Origin: Candidatus Poribacteria bacterium
GTDB taxonomy: Bacteria > Poribacteria > WGA-4E > WGA-3G
Reading direction: 5' to 3'
Length of the DNA stretch: 49,811 nt
NCBI GenBank assembly: GCA_012270865.1
Contig: JAAXHL010000205.1
Span: 1-49,811, forward strand
Shown: positions 30,615-39,079 of the stretch, piece after piece
How positions within the stretch are numbered: position 1 is the first letter of the stretch
How the letters are laid out: every line of letters begins with the position of its first letter
The notes under the pieces: generated by a model
The model's database searches: none
Seen by the model: only the letters and a program-made list of their open reading frames with translations
What the model was told of the DNA's origin: nothing
Made by a program: the position numbers and the translations under genes

Positions 30615-33600
30615 TTAACGCAACTTCATCATTTTGAGTATCTCGGTAATATCTTTTTCACCTTCACGTTTGATTTTGAGTTTCGCGTAGTAGACACCGT
30701 TTGCCACCTCAACACCGTCCGCATCTCTGCCATCCCACTCTACCATCAAGAATCCGGGAGTCGCTGGGATAGAGAGTTCCCGAATCATCCGTCCGCTTAA
30801 CGTATAAATCTTTACCACGAGTGAATCCGCGGGTGCTGTTAATTCACACGTGAGCGTGGTTTTGCGCGGAAACGGATTCGGATAGTTCAGAAATGAGAGC
30901 AGCTGCAAGTCGTCGTGAACCTGGAATGTAATGCGTTTTGTGTCGGTGTTCCCGTGTACATCGCTTGCTGTCAACCGCAGTTCATACTCACGTGGCTCAA
31001 GTTCTGGCGATGGATACGTCAAAATGAGTTGATTCGAGCCGGGTTGGTGCGTCAGTTGATACGCCTCCGGCGCGATAGGTTCGTATTCACCGGAAACCCT
31101 CCCAAGTTCTAATAACAAGGGTCGGGTGAGATAATCGAGTCCACTCGGATCGGTTAATGTTGCCCCGATAAGCGGTTCAGGGTCTGTTGCATCTCCCGGA
31201 ACGAAGTGCTGCTGGTTACCGATGGTGAGTTGGATGTCTGGCGGCACGGTGTCGTCACTGTAAATGAGCGTGATGGGTCCGAGTCTATCGGTAGTCGCCC
31301 GAATAGTGCCGACAGGTCGGGTTTCAAAGCGGAATCTATCTCCCGGTGAAAACGGATCCTGTCCCTGCGTCAGTTGAAGACGTAAGCCGTAGGGTTCATA
31401 AAAAAACGGTTGCCCGACTGTCCCGCGGAGTGGTGTACCATCAGTTTCGGAACGCAGGACCCCGTTTCTCTGTCCCTCAATCTGAAATTCGGTATCTGTA
31501 AGGAAAAGGACAATCCATCGGTCTTCAGGCATGCTTGTGCTAGCATCGGTTTGTAACCGATGTAGTTCAATATAATTGATCGTGCCAGCACCTCGATTGG
31601 TATCTCTGAATCCTGCCGCGTGCCAGCGCAATTCTTGTTGCGACATATCTTCACTGTCCGGTCCGGCTTCCAATATTTGGTTGCGCGCGGTTACGTTGAA
31701 CGTCCAGACATCGCCGAATGCGAATGCATCATCAAAGTCTTGCTCCATATCAACGGAGAACCCGTGCGTCCAGTTCGGATAGTCTATACTGAAATTCGAG
31801 AGTTGTTCGGTTTCCGTTGAGATCATTTCTAATTCGCCAAGATTCTTTGAATCGTTTGCACCATCGGCAAAAGGTGCGTGGAAAACACGATACGTGCGGG
31901 GGCCTGTAAAAAAGAGAACGTATTTACCGACGAGTGCCCCTTCAGGTTGAATGCGAACATTTCGGAGTTGTCCACCCCCGACATTCTCGGCATTTATGTT
32001 TGTTACATGTATCCGCCGCCTTAATGTTCCGGTGGCATCTGTGAGGTGCTGAGAAGGGAGTCGCGTCCAATATCCGAGTATAGAATTAAACATGTAGACC
32101 CCCATTTCACGTGCGCGCGCAGCAACTGCCGTGTCAAGCGTGCCTGTAACGTCTGAGTTTCCACCCGCGACCTCCTCCGAGCTTCCTAACACCTCTTCAG
32201 CAAGTTGCGCTCTCAGGATTCCATAATCGAAATTCAAGTCGATGGCGTACTGGTTGTCAGTTTTCAGTTTGCCTCGCAGTGAGAGGTTTTCAGTTAAAGA
32301 GGTTTCTGATGATTCCAAAGGACTCTTGTCACTGTTAACTGTTAACTGATTACTGTTAACTATTTGATAACCATATACGGAAATGCTGGGCAGCGGCGCG
32401 CGTTTAGGCGGTCCGTTCCCGCTAATGCCTGCAATCGTATTTACGGTAATCGGTAATGAATCGCGGTTAGAAACCGTTTCTACGGTTTCCGATCCTATGG
32501 CAGCAAACCGTTGCGCATCTAAAGAACGGACTGCCAGTACAGCTACATCCTGAAACGCACCGGGCGGCACCGTAATGACACAATTTCCGTCTAAACTCAT
32601 AATTTGACTTGAAGCAGCATCGACTGCACCCATCTCAACAGAAATACGGCGGTAGGCGATATTATCCTCTTCGTCATTTTCAACAATTTCACCAAGAAGG
32701 TCCGCTTCCGTTTCTGCTGCGTCAATATAAACAAATATGTCGTGTATACCGGGACGCAAAGGGTCCGTTAAGTTCAAAGTTGCTGTTGCAATCGGTAATA
32801 TATTCAACGGATCGGGTTCATAGACCTGTTTCCGATTAGATGCGTTTCCTGAATTCACCAACGGTGTACGTTGCAGCCAGTCGCTGGGTTGTATCCGCGC
32901 ACTACCGAGAAATGCTGCGTCGCTATCAACAAGCATGTCTTCGTCAACATCTGGGTTGCCACTAAAGAAACTGATTTCAACGGGTGTTTCTATATCGGTT
33001 CCTTCTACCTGAACGTCCACTGCCAGGAACCATTGCTTTCGCTCAAGGTTGTAGCCGTAATGAATCATATCAGCCCTCTGGACCCGCACAACGGAGAGGT
33101 TCGGATAGACGTAAGGATAATATTCTAATCTGTTAGTTTGCGTGACATTGCCGTCGGTATCCGTGACGGTGATATCGTATCGGATAGCGGAGCCGTCCGT
33201 AGGTGCGTCTAACGGTTCAGGTGTTGTCCACCACCCCTCCTCGCTCCCTTGAACGAGGCTTACAGTTTCCCACTCGCGAGTCGCTAAATTCCGCCATTCC
33301 AAAACTACCAAGAGTGCCTGATCGCTCTCATCGGAAACCTGAACAGAGATACTGAATTGGTCATCGCCGACTAATTCGGGACGTATATCAAGAATCTTTG
33401 GGACGTTGACAGTAAACCCATCGCCGCCGACAGCAACTGTTGTATCGCTTTGTGCGTAATACTCAACGTGTGCGTCGCCACTGGCAATGTTTTGGGGAAC
33501 GGTGAAATTCACAGCCGGATACACACCGCGGCTAACAGAAAGTGTCTTCGTCAGGACAACATCACCTGTGTAGTATTCAACCGGTCCGGCGACCCCTTGA

Positions 33601-36600
33601 GAAACAGCCGTCCTGCCGGGAAATACAGCCTTGACGGTGAGCGTTCCATCAAAATCAGTATTTTCAGTAAAGCGTTTCGTCTGGCTTGATGGGTCGTAAG
33701 TAGCATCAAGAATATGTCCGGATGCTATTTGCAGTGTATCGCCTGGTGCAACCGTCTTCGTCTCAATAGTAGGCTGAATCTCGCCGTCAGCGATAGCCAT
33801 CTGTAAAGCCGGATCCCCGAACAACGTGTACTCTAACATAACATCAATCTGTCCTGTCCCCTCTGTAATCAAAAGTTCCGTTTTTGAGTCGAAGCTCAGA
33901 GGACCGAGTTGTCGGACGTTCCGTTTAAAGAGCATATCAAAGATAATACGGTTGAGTGCGTCGTTCCCACTGGCATAAGTGAGACGTGTGGCACTCAACA
34001 TCCCGATGATACCGCCTCTCTCTTTACGCAACAACTGCTCCGCCATGCTCGGCTCACCAGGCTCATCAAAATAACCGTTGTAACAACTCAGGACCAACAT
34101 GAAAGGGATCTTATCCGTCTCTGCGACCTGATCCACAGATATGTTGTCAAAGATGATTTCGTGTGCCCAGACGGTTCGTCCGCCATGTCCGGCATACTGT
34201 GCAAGTACGGCACCCTCTCCAAGTGCCTCAATGATCATATCTTTCGCGAGGCGTTGCGGATGGACGCTAAAATCATCGGGTTTCGCCTCGACTTCATCTG
34301 TAATATCTTCAAGGAAAATTTCGACGGTCTCGTATCCCAATCGGGTATGGTCCTTCGCGATCTCGTCGAGGCTCTTTTTAAATATAAAATCGCCGGAATT
34401 GCTAACCTCGTCGTCAGCGACGGAGATGATTCTTCTCCGCCAATCGTCGTTTGGTGGTGCCTGTTCGTAAGCCAAGATTTTACTGACAACAGCCTCGGCT
34501 TCGCTCACGGTTTCGACGCTCAACCTACCGATATAAAAATCTGTGAATTCGTCATGTCCAGAGACGGTCGCATACCAGTGATCTGAGGCGGTCCGTCCGA
34601 AGGAATCGGTTCGGATGTAGTGCGTCGGGATATAGCCGTCAAGTTCAGGCGGTTCAAGGTGAATGTCCGTATCAACACCCCGAAAATCATAAGTGCCATC
34701 GCCGAGGAGGACCACATAACTTAGTGCCGGTGGTGCCCACGTTTGATATGCGTGCGTTAGAAAACTTTTGATCGCTTTCGGGCTGACGGCACCATTCCCG
34801 TAAACGTTATAAATATCGTCAGTTGTGACGACCTTCGTTCGGTATCCGCCACCACCAGACGTGGCGCGCCACGCTGCTAACCGTTCCGCTGCGGACAGGT
34901 ACTTCGGATGTGTCAGAACCAGATAATCGACACCGTGCGTTGCAGTTGCCAAATCCGACGGCGTAACAATTTCAACGCGCTGTGGTTGTCGTAACGCCGT
35001 CCCAGAAACCGCAATAAACTGTGCGCTTCGGGTATCAAGTGCTTGAAATAGCGCGTCATAAGCACCCGGACGTGCGGGGTCCGGCTCCACGGTAACACCC
35101 TGCATCCGAGCCGTCAGGTATGTGCCATCTGTTTCAAAGATGTGGACATCTGGATCACGGAACGCCTCAATTCTGTATTGGAGTTTACGTCCGCCGGGAG
35201 GCTGTGTGCGTGAAGTATTATCTTCGGTAGGCGATCTGAACCACAACTCATCGGCAACAGCGCGGAAGAGTCGGGTATATTCCACAGAAAAACGGTTGAG
35301 GTAGACGTGATATGGATACCGAGTGGTGTCCTCATCAACATTATAATCTACGCGAGCCAGCGATAAAACGTTCTGTTCACCGTTTTCACTACTGTTTTTG
35401 AACGTATCCCACGTCCGCAAGGTCCGCTCGACAGTGATAGAATCTTGTGATCTCCACTCGGCGACATCAATCCGGACACCGTTGATGGAAACTAAAATTT
35501 CGTGTTCCACCGGTGTACCGCCTTGTAAATCAACAGAGATATGCGACGGGTCAAAACTCTTTGCGACATCATAAAGCGGAAACTCAAGACGCATCTCAGC
35601 ACCATCACCGCCGTTTTTAATGCCGTCCCAGTACCAGAAGTCAAACGAGGCAAACCAGTCGTGTTTATTGCCATCGTTATAGGCGAATTCGAGGTTATTT
35701 GTCAGGTGGTCTTCTTCAAAATAGACTTTGGATCGGAAAGTCGGAACTTGTGTCGCTGTTGGGTCCGTCGGACTGGCGGCAACCTGCGGTACGCGATCCA
35801 AGATGCGTTGACTGTTGTCAACCGTGAGCCAATAGATGTTCCAACGGCTGTAAGGGTTTTTCGGTTTATGCCCAAGGAAAAAGATAGCGTCCTCTGGATC
35901 AAATCTTCTGTCCGCCGCGCCGCTGACATGGATCGGTACATCCCTATTTCCATGCGTGACCCGAAGCCTCGCGGGGTTGACCCCTATAAGTTCTATCCCC
36001 CAATCGCGCGCGAGGGATTCCCCAGTGATAGTGTAGACACCGGTCTCTTCAACGAACAGTTTATAGCGCGTGATATTGTTTACATTGGAGAGGAGGGTCG
36101 GTGCTGCGGGTACCAGAGGTCGTCCCGCGCGAAAACGAGCTGCCTGTTCAGCATTCAGGAGTTGACGCGAGAGTGCCCGTTCAAAAACTTCCGATTCAGT
36201 GGCCAGTGGCCAGTTACCAGTTTCCAGAGAAGAGACACTCAAACTATCCGAACCCCCTTTTAACTGGTCACCGGTGCCCGAAAAACTGATGTTCACTGTG
36301 AAGCGCGAATATAAGCGTAATTGCCGAGTTTTTGGGAAATACTGCACAGGGTATAGTGCCAAAGCGATGACGCGCTGACTCCGAATATAACCTTCCCGGA
36401 TGACGCGGGCAAGTGGCAACCCCGGATACGATGCATCTCCAGCATTTGACTGATAGGCATTTCCACGCTCTTCCCAACGCTGCGATGCCGCGTGTTGTGC
36501 GTTGCGTTGATGCACATCGTAAATCGGGACAGGCACTAAACGGATACCGCTGCGCGTTTCATAAGGCCCAGCTGAAACGTCAATGTCTTCAATGTTAGCC

Positions 36601-36905
36601 GTCGCCGGTATACCGAGCAGGAGACGTGTGACTGGAACCTTCGGATCGCCGGGTTCACTTGTGAAATGGGAATCCGCGTAACGCGCTTCGTGGTAACGGA
36701 CGTTGTCGCGGGTAACTTCGGAAACAGCGAGGTCAGATAAGGTAAACTGAACCGTGATGCCGTCGGTTGATGTCGTTTGCGTAACACGTGCAGACGCGCT
36801 AAAAACCGATACGAAAATAAAGAGTGCGGAGATACTTACGCCGAGACTAACCCGCCGTTGGGACTTTGAAAATAATTGCATTTTTTTTGATTGGTTGTTG
36901 GTCAT
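30615..36905 (-). CDS. giant PorU-like C25 cysteine peptidase
   Basis: 2096 residues. A signal peptide (VSLGVSISALFIFVSVFSASA) leads into a C25-type propeptide region. The peptidase lies at about 655-1000: DYLVLTHPKYL, then VVLLGDGTYDFRG, catalytic H907 in QYAGHGG and catalytic C941 in LVLSCYNGYFDEP, spaced as in gingipains and PorU. Beta-rich Ig-like segments follow. The C-terminus (about 2005-2096: NYPNPFPRKTTLTCEL, then VVKIYTLSGRMIREL and NGVYYAKL) is the FlgD-like/type IX sorting fold. PorU is about half this length, so the C-terminal half is an expansion. Two stretches (about 209-236 and 1511-1552) are encoded by inserted repeats. The ATG used lies in a CCAACAACCAATGA repeat. The ATG at 36881 is an alternative. 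The likely role is a cell-surface protease or sortase. Confidence 0.88.
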   Translation of the reverse strand: MTNNQSKKMQLFSKSQRRVSLGVSISALFIFVSVFSASARVTQTTSTDGITVQFTLSDLAVSEVTRDNVRYHEARYADSHFTSEPGDPKVPVTRLLLGIPATANIEDIDVSAGPYETRSGIRLVPVPIYDVHQRNAQHAASQRWEERGNAYQSNAGDASYPGLPLARVIREGYIRSQRVIALALYPVQYFPKTRQLRLYSRFTVNISFSGTGDQLKGGSDSLSVSSLETGNWPLATESEVFERALSRQLLNAEQAARFRAGRPLVPAAPTLLSNVNNITRYKLFVEETGVYTITGESLARDWGIELIGVNPARLRVTHGNRDVPIHVSGAADRRFDPEDAIFFLGHKPKNPYSRWNIYWLTVDNSQRILDRVPQVAASPTDPTATQVPTFRSKVYFEEDHLTNNLEFAYNDGNKHDWFASFDFWYWDGIKNGGDGAEMRLEFPLYDVAKSFDPSHISVDLQGGTPVEHEILVSINGVRIDVAEWRSQDSITVERTLRTWDTFKNSSENGEQNVLSLARVDYNVDEDTTRYPYHVYLNRFSVEYTRLFRAVADELWFRSPTEDNTSRTQPPGGRKLQYRIEAFRDPDVHIFETDGTYLTARMQGVTVEPDPARPGAYDALFQALDTRSAQFIAVSGTALRQPQRVEIVTPSDLATATHGVDYLVLTHPKYLSAAERLAAWRATSGGGGYRTKVVTTDDIYNVYGNGAVSPKAIKSFLTHAYQTWAPPALSYVVLLGDGTYDFRGVDTDIHLEPPELDGYIPTHYIRTDSFGRTASDHWYATVSGHDEFTDFYIGRLSVETVSEAEAVVSKILAYEQAPPNDDWRRRIISVADDEVSNSGDFIFKKSLDEIAKDHTRLGYETVEIFLEDITDEVEAKPDDFSVHPQRLAKDMIIEALGEGAVLAQYAGHGGRTVWAHEIIFDNISVDQVAETDKIPFMLVLSCYNGYFDEPGEPSMAEQLLRKERGGIIGMLSATRLTYASGNDALNRIIFDMLFKRNVRQLGPLSFDSKTELLITEGTGQIDVMLEYTLFGDPALQMAIADGEIQPTIETKTVAPGDTLQIASGHILDATYDPSSQTKRFTENTDFDGTLTVKAVFPGRTAVSQGVAGPVEYYTGDVVLTKTLSVSRGVYPAVNFTVPQNIASGDAHVEYYAQSDTTVAVGGDGFTVNVPKILDIRPELVGDDQFSISVQVSDESDQALLVVLEWRNLATREWETVSLVQGSEEGWWTTPEPLDAPTDGSAIRYDITVTDTDGNVTQTNRLEYYPYVYPNLSVVRVQRADMIHYGYNLERKQWFLAVDVQVEGTDIETPVEISFFSGNPDVDEDMLVDSDAAFLGSARIQPSDWLQRTPLVNSGNASNRKQVYEPDPLNILPIATATLNLTDPLRPGIHDIFVYIDAAETEADLLGEIVENDEEDNIAYRRISVEMGAVDAASSQIMSLDGNCVITVPPGAFQDVAVLAVRSLDAQRFAAIGSETVETVSNRDSLPITVNTIAGISGNGPPKRAPLPSISVYGYQIVNSNQLTVNSDKSPLESSETSLTENLSLRGKLKTDNQYAIDLNFDYGILRAQLAEEVLGSSEEVAGGNSDVTGTLDTAVAARAREMGVYMFNSILGYWTRLPSQHLTDATGTLRRRIHVTNINAENVGGGQLRNVRIQPEGALVGKYVLFFTGPRTYRVFHAPFADGANDSKNLGELEMISTETEQLSNFSIDYPNWTHGFSVDMEQDFDDAFAFGDVWTFNVTARNQILEAGPDSEDMSQQELRWHAAGFRDTNRGAGTINYIELHRLQTDASTSMPEDRWIVLFLTDTEFQIEGQRNGVLRSETDGTPLRGTVGQPFFYEPYGLRLQLTQGQDPFSPGDRFRFETRPVGTIRATTDRLGPITLIYSDDTVPPDIQLTIGNQQHFVPGDATDPEPLIGATLTDPSGLDYLTRPLLLELGRVSGEYEPIAPEAYQLTHQPGSNQLILTYPSPELEPREYELRLTASDVHGNTDTKRITFQVHDDLQLLSFLNYPNPFPRKTTLTCELTAPADSLVVKIYTLSGRMIRELSIPATPGFLMVEWDGRDADGVEVANGVYYAKLKIKREGEKDITEILKMMKLR
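32251..32373. repeat. terminal-inverted-repeat element inside the C25 peptidase gene
   Basis: TGGTTGTCAG and TTGATAACCA are terminal inverted repeats (8 of 10). Inside are TTTGCCTCGCAGTGAGAG (compare TTTGCCTTGCAGTGAGAG near 41193) and TTAAAGAGGTTT (compare 23429 and 47130). The frame stays open and yields about 42 extra residues rich in Asn, Ser and Leu. Confidence 0.75.
36198..36279. repeat. second inverted-repeat insert in the C25 peptidase gene
   Basis: GGCCAGTTACCAGTT (left) and AACTGGTCACCGGTG (right) are inverted, with degenerate CAGTGGC units outside. It encodes about 27 residues near position 209-236 without breaking the frame. Confidence 0.6.
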
Positions 36906-36965
36906 TGGTTGTTGGTAAGAGGACGTAGATGTATCTAAAGCCTCTTAACTTATAACCATTAACCA

Positions 36966-37949
36966 TTAACCATTTACTTTGAGGATAATTTTACCGAAAT
37001 TGCGGTTCGCTTCCATATATGTGTGCGCCTGTTCCGCTTCTGCTAACGGGAAAATACTATCAATAATAGGTCTGAGTACGCCACGTTTTAATTCGGGCAA
37101 CCACCGATCAACAAAACGTTGTGTGATCGCAATTTTTTCGTCGATAGATTGTGGTCGCATGACAGAGCCGATAATCTTAAGCCGGTTGCGCATCAGCGTG
37201 CCGAGATTGATTTCTGTGGTCGCGCCAGCGATCAATCCGACTTGTAACAGCCTGCCTTTTGTTTTGAGGACGGAAAGATTTCGCTCAAGGTAGGGCGCGC
37301 CGATAAAGTCTAAAACGACATCAACGCCTTCTCCATCCGTTAAATGTTCGATTTCAGCAACGAAGTCGGTTGTTTTGTAGTTGATACCTTCTATTGCGCC
37401 GAGTGTTTTGCATTTATGAATCTTTTCCAATGTGCCAGCGGTGACCAAGACGTTAGCACCAGCGTGATGAGAAATTTGAATACCGGCAGTACCGACACCG
37501 CTGCCACCGGCGTGAATAAGAATTGTCTCACCGGCGGATAACTCTCCGAGCGTGAAGATGTTCTCGTTTGCCGTGAAGAATACTTCGGGAACTGCCGCGG
37601 CTTCTTCAAAACTCCATCCGTCGGGTATAGGCATCGCCATACGATAGTCGATGACCGCTTGTGCTGCGTAACCACCGCCACCAACGAGTCCAAAGACGCG
37701 ATCTCCTTCAGATATGCCTTCCACAGCACGTCCGATTCCTGCGACAGTACCCGCAATTTCTAAACCGAGTATCTCGGATTCACCGGGTGGCGGTGGATAG
37801 CCGCCTCGCCGTTGGATCAGGTCGGCACGATTTAACGCGGTGGCGTGGACATCGACCAAAAGTTGTGTCGCTGTCGGTATTGGAGCCGGGACTTCACTTA
37901 ACTGCAGCACCCCCGGTCCGCCATCACCTGTTCTAATGATCCCTCTCAC
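36966..37949 (-). CDS. zinc-free NAD(P)H quinone oxidoreductase (MDR family, PIG3-like)
   Basis: 327 residues from a GTG at 37949, chosen because AGGAGG lies seven bases before it and the protein then begins MRGIIRTGDGGP as in its family. The longer frame from 37976 would overlap the upstream gene. Seen: LNRADLIQRRGGYPPPPGES (PIG3/TP53I3-type N-domain), VGDRVFGLVGGGGYA-like segment and the Rossmann loop IHAGGSGVGTAGIQ. The zinc-binding cysteines of alcohol dehydrogenases are absent. It reduces quinones or related carbonyls with NADPH in the cytosol. Its start is two bases after the stop of the small membrane protein gene, so the two are coupled. Confidence 0.87.
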   Translation of the reverse strand: MRGIIRTGDGGPGVLQLSEVPAPIPTATQLLVDVHATALNRADLIQRRGGYPPPPGESEILGLEIAGTVAGIGRAVEGISEGDRVFGLVGGGGYAAQAVIDYRMAMPIPDGWSFEEAAAVPEVFFTANENIFTLGELSAGETILIHAGGSGVGTAGIQISHHAGANVLVTAGTLEKIHKCKTLGAIEGINYKTTDFVAEIEHLTDGEGVDVVLDFIGAPYLERNLSVLKTKGRLLQVGLIAGATTEINLGTLMRNRLKIIGSVMRPQSIDEKIAITQRFVDRWLPELKRGVLRPIIDSIFPLAEAEQAHTYMEANRNFGKIILKVNG

Positions 37950-37951
37950 AC

Positions 37952-38290
37952 TTATGCCTCCTGCTTTCTTAACCATCTCCGTAAACCCAATCTATTTTGA
38001 GAAAACCCCCAGATGACCCCAAGAACCATACACCCCAAGTTTCCTATAAATGCAATCCAAGCGACAATACGAAAAATAGGGCTACCTGTGTCGTATCTTG
38101 AATCAAAATAGTCATAAAGCCCTCGATGGGGACCTATTTCCGCGTGTTGAGATACTACATTCTCGCCTGTGAAATGAAAAATAATTGCCACAGCGACAAC
38201 CCACAAATGCCCTACTACGATTCCTGCTAAAATCCTAACAAATAGAATTCCAAGAAATCGAAGGCTGGCTTTGACTGTCTGTATAAACAC
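37952..38290 (-). CDS. small membrane protein, two or more helices
   Basis: 112 residues from a GTG at 38290, supported by GGAGGT seven bases upstream. An ATG at 38410 lacks such a site and would add 40 charged residues. Hydrophobic segments at about 12-40 (LGILFVRILAGIVVGHLW and on) and 72-95 (IVAWIAFIGNLGCMVLGVIWG) flank a soluble loop containing QHAEIGPHRGLYDYFDSRYD. The C-terminus is basic (RRWLRKQ). I do not recognise the family. It is translated together with the quinone oxidoreductase and could anchor it or be unrelated. Confidence 0.65.
   Translation of the reverse strand: MFIQTVKASLRFLGILFVRILAGIVVGHLWVVAVAIIFHFTGENVVSQHAEIGPHRGLYDYFDSRYDTGSPIFRIVAWIAFIGNLGCMVLGVIWGFSQNRLGLRRWLRKQEA
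37957..37962 (-). promoter_or_regulatory. Shine-Dalgarno deciding the oxidoreductase start
   Basis: AGGAGG on the minus strand within the last codons of the membrane protein gene, seven bases before the GTG at 37949. Confidence 0.8.
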
Positions 38291-38297
38291 GGTTCCC

Positions 38298-38303
38298 ACC
38301 TCC
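38298..38303 (-). promoter_or_regulatory. Shine-Dalgarno deciding the small membrane protein start
   Basis: GGAGGT on the minus strand, seven bases before the GTG at 38290. It favours the shorter 112-residue protein. The remaining divergent gap 38304-38537 shows no other feature I can name. Confidence 0.7.
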
Positions 38304-38537
38304 AATTGATAAATTTCTGATTTTTCCGACTTCAAGTAAGATCGTTTATTTGTTGCAAATATGCCTCGTGTTTCTTCAAAAAAAAACGTCTCTATCAGAA
38401 TCAGAATCATCCATCGGGAACAGAACCAAATCTTTCACAGCAAAAAAAAAGAAGTGGGTTACAACTTTTTAGGTTTAATAGCGTCTAAATGAGAAAATCC
38501 TTAAAAAACGAAAATCAACCAGAGAGAGGTACACCTG

Positions 38538-39026
38538 ATGGAAAAGCGAAAGAAGACTTCAAAGAGATCAGCGTCCGGAAAATTCAATCCTGTGAAAGCG
38601 AAGTTAGAATCTCTGAGCGAATGTTTCGAGCAATTGCGTAATGGGTTGCCTGAAACTCAGGAAGCATACATCAACGGTGACAGGATCACGCACTCTTACG
38701 TTAAAAGCTGCTTTCTGATGATTATTCAGCGGGCAGTGGACATCAACAACGTTATCACCGAATTTAAGGGACAAACCCCGCACCAACAAAAGCACCACAG
38801 TTTTCTGATTTTACATCAAACCAGTGCTATTGATAAAGAGACCTTCGATTTTTTTATGAGGGCTTTAGAGTGTTATGAGAACATTATCAACCCGTATCAA
38901 GAACTTGCGCCTGCTCAACTCTATGATGTCTCCCGAGATCTGTTAGCGTACGGCGAAGTATACACACATCAACTCAAAGCGTACTTCGAGGGACCTCACC
39001 GACATAAAAATAGGCGCGGCGAGTGA
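38538..39026 (+). CDS. HepT-like (DUF86/HEPN) protein lacking catalytic residues
   Basis: 162 residues. GAGAGGT eight bases upstream supports the start. The basic N-terminus is followed by SYVKSCFLMIIQRAVDINNV (53-72) and IDKETFDFFMRALECYENII (98-117), the layout of DUF86/HepT toxins. In HepT the second helix carries RN-x3-H-x-Y. Here the aligned stretch is YENIINPY (113-120), so the RNase Arg and His are missing while the Tyr remains. No MntA nucleotidyltransferase antitoxin is adjacent. It may be a decayed toxin, a regulator or a HEPN scaffold. The stop codon sits in the loop of a hairpin shared with the convergent gene. Confidence 0.6.
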   Translation: MEKRKKTSKRSASGKFNPVKAKLESLSECFEQLRNGLPETQEAYINGDRITHSYVKSCFLMIIQRAVDINNVITEFKGQTPHQQKHHSFLILHQTSAIDKETFDFFMRALECYENIINPYQELAPAQLYDVSRDLLAYGEVYTHQLKAYFEGPHRHKNRRGE

Positions 39027-39037
39027 CCGCGCCTATT
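39006..39037 (-). terminator. intrinsic terminator of the lipoprotein gene
   Basis: Arms AATAGGCGCGG (39009-39019) and CCGCGCCTATT (39027-39037) pair perfectly over 11 bases. Read on the minus strand the hairpin runs into TTTTTATG, so it should stop transcription from the lipoprotein gene. On the plus strand no T-run follows. The loop holds the stop codon of the HepT-like gene. Confidence 0.75.
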
Positions 39038-39079
39038 GCAGCTATGTGCCAGTTCAGTTACAAACCGCACCTGAACGTC

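Noticed and set aside
33909..34586. 225-codon open frame on the plus strand
   Set aside because: Antisense shadow covering the catalytic His and Cys codons of the C25 peptidase.
35541..36263. 240-codon open frame on the plus strand
   Set aside because: It is antisense to the C25 peptidase, which has clear catalytic motifs and a signal peptide. The antisense protein has no recognisable domain.
37952..39026. Toxin-antitoxin pair formed by the small membrane protein and the HepT-like protein
   Set aside because: The genes are divergent, 247 bases apart, and neither resembles a known antitoxin. The HepT catalytic residues are missing.
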